In this document: one piece after another, positions 60,226 to 64,000 of the stretch
How the letters are laid out: each line of letters opens with the position of its first letter
How positions within the stretch are numbered: position 1 is the stretch's first letter
Assembly: GCF_900129785.1 (NCBI RefSeq)
Contig: NZ_FSRC01000002.1
Coordinates: 992,001-1,056,000 of the forward strand
DNA from: Algoriphagus halophilus
Lineage (GTDB): Bacteria > Bacteroidota > Bacteroidia > Cytophagales > Cyclobacteriaceae
DNA length: 64,000 nucleotides
Direction: 5' to 3'
The notes under the pieces: model-generated
Database searches by the model: none
Told to the model about the DNA's origin: nothing
Seen by the model: only the letters and a program-made list of their open reading frames with translations
Made by a program: the position numbers and the translations under genes

Positions 60226-61980
60226 TTAGTTGATTTGTACTACTGATCCTGAAATAACCGTCTGTCCTCCAGAGGATAATTCTGCACCTGCGGATCCCTC
60301 TGCTTTTAATTGTGAACTGGCACTGATTTCTATTCCTGTTCCTTCAATGGAAACATCTCCACTGGCTTTAAGAATTAAGTCTTTTGCACTTTCTATGGTG
60401 ACTCCTTCACTGTTCATGCTGATTTTATTTCCATTTTCATCTTCTAAAACCAGCCCACCTTCATCGTCTGTCAACTGAATTTTATTTCCATTGGGAGTTT
60501 CTATGTCTATGGTCTTTTTCTCGTCGTTGAACATTACTTTGAGGTTTTCCCTCGTAATGATTCCTTTTTCATGATTGTCATCTGAAGCTTCGATCGGAGC
60601 TGGCTTACTACTGCTGTGTAACATTCCTAAGATGACAGGGTCTCTAGGATCTTCATTGATGAATGCTACTATTACTTCATCTCCAATTTCCGGTCTGAAG
60701 TAAATTCCTCGTTCATTTCCTGCATCTGGAGAAGCGTATCTAGCCCAAACTCCCTCTTCATCTTGGCTGACCAAAGGCAGCCGTACCTGGATTCTATTTT
60801 CTCCTTCTGGATCATCTTGTAGGGCAGTGACGATTCCTATGTGCAACCCTTGAATTGCTGGGAGTAAACCAGAAGCTGGCTTATCTAAAATGTCATCGTA
60901 TTCTTCTGCAAACCATTTTGGGTCTAAGCCTAGTCCAAGATGTGTAAACCATTTTTGGTTTGGCGAAATCTCTTGGTAAACTGCAGATACAAATGCCTTT
61001 CCGTTAAATCTACTCCCAAAGCCTTTTAGCTCCACCATGTCTCCTACTTTCACCTGATTATCCCCAAGGATTTTCACTCTTCCTTGTATTTTGGAAAGTC
61101 GGCTGCGCATTAACCCCGCATCAGTCCAAGCTTGTAGTTCTTCATCTGCCATCAGACCTCCATGTTGGTATTGAAAAGATTCTAAGCCGATAACATCAGC
61201 CAAATCGCTGCCGCTTAAGTCTCCTTGAAAATCCATGGAAGGATCGCTCCCCTCTTTTTCTGATACTTCCTGTTTGATAAAATCCCAGCTACTCGCTTTG
61301 GTTGCTGCGAATTGTCTTCTCGCATCCATTTCTGCCTCAAACTCCACCACATTGTCGCCATATACCAACTCCAAGAGGGGATCAGCAGTAGTATTGGGTT
61401 TTTGAATGGTTACTTTACCCGATTCAGTGGTTACAATGCGACCATTGACATCTGCTCTGCTTAAAATAAAATCCCAATCGGTGGCATGGTATTGAACGAT
61501 TTCGGCATGGGTTAATGTGGTATTTTCAACCTCTGCTTGCAGGGAACTATAGTTTCCGATCAACTCTTCCATTACGTCACTATCGGTGCTTTCAAAAAAG
61601 TATTTATTCTTTCTACCCACAGTCATTTTGATGACCGGATCCCTTAATTCAAGGGTTAGTTTAGATGCCGATTGGGTATTGATCTCTAAACCATGCTTGA
61701 TGATTATTCCTTCAAAAATTGTCTCCTCAAGGTTATGGTACCCCGCATCTATTTTTAAAGTGACTCCGGGTTTAAACAAATCACCTTCACTCAATTGGAA
61801 TTCTCCTGTTGCTATGTCTCCATCAAACAGCACCACTTTGGCCATGGGAATTTTATTGACTGCCTTGCGCACAGCAATCATGGCCACCCCTACAGAAGGT
61901 GGTAATTCCTGGCCATCAGAATAGATTTTGAAAGTGGCCAAGTCAAGTTGCGTTCTAGCTGAGGTAGATGCTTCTGGCAT
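60226..61980 (-). CDS. VgrG-like spike protein (gp27/gp5 fusion)
   Basis: A 584-residue spike protein (Afp8/PVC8-like). The N-terminal gpD/gp27-like hub contains 'ATDWDFILSRADVNGRIV'; an OB-fold follows at about 375-455 ('IGIVTALQDDPEGENRIQVRLP', 'VWARYASPDAGNERGIYF', 'PEIGDEVIVAFINEDPRDPVILG'). A C-terminal repeated beta-helix follows ('NGNKIQLTDDEGGLVLED', 'NGNKISMNSEGVTIES'), ending without an effector domain. It forms the trimeric needle that carries the PAAR tip. Confidence 0.94.
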   Translation of the reverse strand: MPEASTSARTQLDLATFKIYSDGQELPPSVGVAMIAVRKAVNKIPMAKVVLFDGDIATGEFQLSEGDLFKPGVTLKIDAGYHNLEETIFEGIIIKHGLEINTQSASKLTLELRDPVIKMTVGRKNKYFFESTDSDVMEELIGNYSSLQAEVENTTLTHAEIVQYHATDWDFILSRADVNGRIVTTESGKVTIQKPNTTADPLLELVYGDNVVEFEAEMDARRQFAATKASSWDFIKQEVSEKEGSDPSMDFQGDLSGSDLADVIGLESFQYQHGGLMADEELQAWTDAGLMRSRLSKIQGRVKILGDNQVKVGDMVELKGFGSRFNGKAFVSAVYQEISPNQKWFTHLGLGLDPKWFAEEYDDILDKPASGLLPAIQGLHIGIVTALQDDPEGENRIQVRLPLVSQDEEGVWARYASPDAGNERGIYFRPEIGDEVIVAFINEDPRDPVILGMLHSSSKPAPIEASDDNHEKGIITRENLKVMFNDEKKTIDIETPNGNKIQLTDDEGGLVLEDENGNKISMNSEGVTIESAKDLILKASGDVSIEGTGIEISASSQLKAEGSAGAELSSGGQTVISGSVVQIN

Positions 61981-61981
61981 A

Positions 61982-62773
61982 TCAAGATTTTGCTAAGGGT
62001 GGAAAAATGAGTTTTTGTCCTGGTATGAGCTTTCTGAAATTCCCAAGTTTATTGGCTTTTGCTACCTCCAGGTAATATTCTTGGGTTCCATAGATTCGCT
62101 GACACATCAGTAATAAGGTATCGCCGGATTTGACCACGCGCTCATGGGTAAGATCTGGGGAATTTCGGGCAGTAGTAGCTGCTTGTTCTTGTCTCGAGAG
62201 CGATTGGTCAAAGTTGGCACTGACGGTAGCCCGTATCGGTAAACCAGAACTATCAAAAAGCTTGTAGTTGATGGTAGCTGAAGCTAATACCCCACGAAAT
62301 TGATAGGCGCCCCAATTGATTTGAAGGTAATTGGGCTTATGAGTATCAGATTGGATGTTTTGAGTAATGTCCAAGAATTTCCGAATGGCTCGATCTACAT
62401 GTTTGTCTTCATTGATCAAGTCAATGGCATTGATTTTATTCGAACTGATCTGATCCAAATTCGGAGCATCATCTCCCAAATAATCAAAATTGGTTTCACC
62501 AGATTTATCGGCACTTGGAGGTGAAGCTGCGGTAGCATCAAAAAGAAATTCAAAAGCAACAGAGTCGGATTCTAAGGTTCTGAATTGGTATTGCTTGCCA
62601 TCTGCAGGCCCCTCTTCAGGAATCCATTTAGACTTAAATTCCTGGCTAAAAGTAGTAGGGTTATACATCACCACATAAGTCGCAGTGGCTTCATTAAATT
62701 CCTCATCCTTAAATGCGGTAATTTTTAGTTTTTCTAACCCTCCTTTTTGGGAAAATATATCTGAAAGTGCCAT
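61982..62773 (-). CDS. LysM-domain eCIS adaptor (Afp7/gp53-like)
   Basis: A 263-residue protein with an N-terminal domain shared by CIS tail adaptors ('LEKLKITAFKDEEF', 'YVVMYNPTTFSQEFKSKW') and a C-terminal LysM at about 208-258 ('VKSGDTLLLMCQRIYG' and 'LGNFRKLIPGQKLIFPP'). In related particles this protein joins the tube to the spike and baseplate. It lies between the DUF5908 and spike genes. Confidence 0.9.
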   Translation of the reverse strand: MALSDIFSQKGGLEKLKITAFKDEEFNEATATYVVMYNPTTFSQEFKSKWIPEEGPADGKQYQFRTLESDSVAFEFLFDATAASPPSADKSGETNFDYLGDDAPNLDQISSNKINAIDLINEDKHVDRAIRKFLDITQNIQSDTHKPNYLQINWGAYQFRGVLASATINYKLFDSSGLPIRATVSANFDQSLSRQEQAATTARNSPDLTHERVVKSGDTLLLMCQRIYGTQEYYLEVAKANKLGNFRKLIPGQKLIFPPLAKS

Positions 62774-62786
62774 TTGGTCTCTCTTA

Positions 62787-62942
62787 TTATCGTTCGTTTT
62801 TCTCTTTTATGAGCTTGTTTAATACCTGGATTCCATCAAGAATCGCGGTAGGATCTGGCTTTTTTTCACCTCTTCCTGTGGGTTTGCTTTCTGCAGCATC
62901 TACTGTTGTGCGAATGATGAGTTCTTTGATTTCTATGGGCAT
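62787..62942 (-). CDS. DUF5908 family small protein
   Basis: A 51-residue protein beginning 'MPIEIKELIIRTTVD', the recognisable start of DUF5908 proteins found in contractile injection clusters between tube and LysM genes. The rest is Lys/Glu rich and helical near the end ('AILDGIQVLNKLIKEKNE'). The reading frame is 3 bases from the end of the tube gene. Function unknown; probably an assembly factor or minor structural protein. Confidence 0.75.
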   Translation of the reverse strand: MPIEIKELIIRTTVDAAESKPTGRGEKKPDPTAILDGIQVLNKLIKEKNER

Positions 62943-62945
62943 GTT

Positions 62946-63416
62946 TTAAGGCAATAAATCGTCTGGATTAATTCGTCGATAATATTGATAAGCGAATTCT
63001 ATGTTTTCGATGACAATGGTATTTTCCATTGCATTCAATCCCTCAATAGACCATTTGACGGGCCAGGCGTTTACAAAATTCCAAGCTTGTAAGGGGACTC
63101 TATCCGGATTGAGAAGAATGACTGTGATATCTTGAGCCTCGAACTGAAAACCTTCCACGCTGTCCTTAAACCATTTGGCAAGTTGAGAGCTTACTGCCAT
63201 CCCTCTTTTCAACACCAAATTGGGATAGGAGACGGGGTTAGGCATTCGATGTTTGAACCTGTTTTCGCCGCCTTCTGCGTATTCTTCCACTCCAATTTCC
63301 ACGTCCAAACCTGAAACCTCTTGGAATCCCAAATCAGGTATAGCAGGATATTTCAACAATAGTCCTTCGAATCGGACTAAAAAGTGAAAGCCGGTAGGTG
63401 GATGAAAGATCGTCAT
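62946..63416 (-). CDS. eCIS inner tube protein (second)
   Basis: A 156-residue T4 gp19-like tail tube protein: 'FHFLVRFEGLLL', 'GFQEVSGLDVEIGVEEYAEGG', 'NLVLKRGMAVSSQLAKWF', 'LLNPDRVPLQAWNFVNAWPVK' and 'IENIEFAYQYYRRI'. A second tube paralogue of this type usually forms the tube initiator layer (Afp5-like). It is 4 bases downstream of the other tube gene. Confidence 0.9.
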   Translation of the reverse strand: MTIFHPPTGFHFLVRFEGLLLKYPAIPDLGFQEVSGLDVEIGVEEYAEGGENRFKHRMPNPVSYPNLVLKRGMAVSSQLAKWFKDSVEGFQFEAQDITVILLNPDRVPLQAWNFVNAWPVKWSIEGLNAMENTIVIENIEFAYQYYRRINPDDLLP

Positions 63417-63420
63417 CAGC

Positions 63421-63855
63421 TTATGGCGTTTCTATGGCAAGCCCTTCATGACAAAGCTCAATGCTTTCCACTGCTACCTCATTTCCGGTGGAGTTCAAGG
63501 ATGGTCCTTCTACTTTACAAGGCCAAGCTTCTTTCACTTTCCAGACCATTACAGGCTCATGTTCTTCATTCAATAAGCTAATAGTCAGATCTCTTCTTTC
63601 AATGTTGTTCATTTTTACCGTGTTCAACCATTGAAAAAACTCGTTGTCTGCCCTGAAGATCCCACGCTTCAACGTGATGTTGGAGTATTGGGGGATACCT
63701 GGCATTTTACTGACATGATACTCAAGAGAGCTACCTTCTCTGTAATCGATACTCTGTAGCTCCACTGTCAGTCCTGATACTTCTGTGAAGCCGATTCTTG
63801 TACCGCCCCATTCTACCTGAAAATGGAAGACGGAAACTGGATATGCTACTGCCAT
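63421..63855 (-). CDS. eCIS inner tube protein (first)
   Basis: A 144-residue gp19-like tube protein with 'FHFQVEWGGTRIGFTEVSGL', 'SIDYREGSS', 'NITLKRGIFRADNEFFQWL' and 'ESIELCHEGLAIETP'. It shares the pattern of the next gene. This and its neighbour build the rigid tube inside the sheath. It lies just behind the sheath gene. Confidence 0.92.
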   Translation of the reverse strand: MAVAYPVSVFHFQVEWGGTRIGFTEVSGLTVELQSIDYREGSSLEYHVSKMPGIPQYSNITLKRGIFRADNEFFQWLNTVKMNNIERRDLTISLLNEEHEPVMVWKVKEAWPCKVEGPSLNSTGNEVAVESIELCHEGLAIETP

Positions 63856-63894
63856 AATTTGATAATTTTAAGTTTGTAGTTCTGGTTTATACAA

Positions 63895-64000
63895 TTAGGA
63901 TTCCTGGAGCTTATGAGAGAATTTCAGGATGATGAATTCTGCAGGTCTGACAGCGGCCATCCCTATTTCAATAATCAACCTGCCTTCAAGTATGTCTTGG
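63895..64000 (-). CDS. eCIS contractile sheath protein, C-terminal end (continues beyond window)
   Basis: Only the last 34 codons are in the window. The peptide 'EGRLIIEIGMAAVRPAEF' followed by 'IILKFSHKLQES' is the conserved C-terminus of tail sheath proteins, including the 'RPAEFI' motif. The start and the body of the gene lie to the right. Further sheath genes are expected there. Confidence 0.85.
   Translation of the reverse strand, partial: QDILEGRLIIEIGMAAVRPAEFIILKFSHKLQES

Noticed and set aside
41239..64000. Type VI secretion system or prophage
   Set aside because: No TssJLM membrane complex and no ClpV-type disaggregase; no capsid, terminase, integrase or lysis genes. The tape-measure protein, AAA+ ATPase, DUF5908 and DUF4157 genes fit eCIS.

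Overview
The window looks like a chromosomal segment of a Bacteroidota bacterium of the Cytophagales / Cyclobacteriaceae type, most like Algoriphagus. The evidence is the gene content (LptC, CoaX, NhaD, DUF368, AnmK and CNNM-type proteins in characteristic Bacteroidota neighbourhoods), lipoboxes of the form xxSC, few Shine-Dalgarno sites, a TAnnTTTG-type -7 promoter element, and an extracellular contractile injection system of the kind described in Algoriphagus (AlgoCIS). The genus is an inference; no rRNA gene is present.

Layout. (1) 1-25.6 kb is a dense housekeeping region. It holds an epimerase end, a TPR protein, a phosphosulfolactate-synthase-like protein, a DUF368 lipid-carrier translocase, aroE, purU, alr, tag, nhaD, a Glu/Leu dehydrogenase, anmK, coaX, an outer-membrane protein, a TPR protein, lptC, a CNNM/HlyC protein, a PpiD-like foldase, DUF493, a pterin dehydratase, rsmI, suhB, an AEC transporter, glyA, tatC and rpiB. 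(2) 25.7-30.3 kb is a visibly AT-richer accessory island on the minus strand. Its core is a two-transmembrane beta-barrel (Cap15-like) protein overlapping a minimal CRISPR polymerase (mCpol) gene. This is the architecture of the Panoptes anti-phage system (OptE/OptS), in which decoy cyclic nucleotides hold a membrane effector in check. Two further closely packed genes follow, a multi-pass membrane protein and a radical SAM protein, and may extend the system. A DUF2971 gene and a compact structured non-coding block lie beside it. (3) 30.3-41.2 kb holds a lipoprotein subtilase, an AtoE-type transporter, a recent tandem duplication of a small lipoprotein gene, a repeat-rich spacer with a broken nuclease gene, a minimal ethanolamine operon (EutB, EutC, permease) and a serine hydrolase. 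(4) 41.2-64 kb is one long minus-strand operon for an extracellular contractile injection system (eCIS), running off the right edge at the sheath gene.

In transcription order (right to left) the eCIS operon encodes sheath (partial), two tube proteins, a 51-aa DUF5908 protein, a LysM adaptor, a VgrG-like spike, a PAAR tip, a gp25 baseplate protein, two giant baseplate J-type wedge proteins, a 1215-aa accessory protein with duplicated modules, a CIS tape-measure protein, an AAA+ ATPase, a 58-aa coupled small ORF, and a 1315-aa DUF4157 protein. The last has a C-terminal nuclease-like region plus a helix-hairpin-helix domain and is the likely cargo toxin. Most junctions overlap or are only a few bases apart, so co-expression is expected.

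The most interesting items are the Panoptes-like locus with its two extra genes, and the DUF4157-nuclease-HhH cargo of the eCIS.
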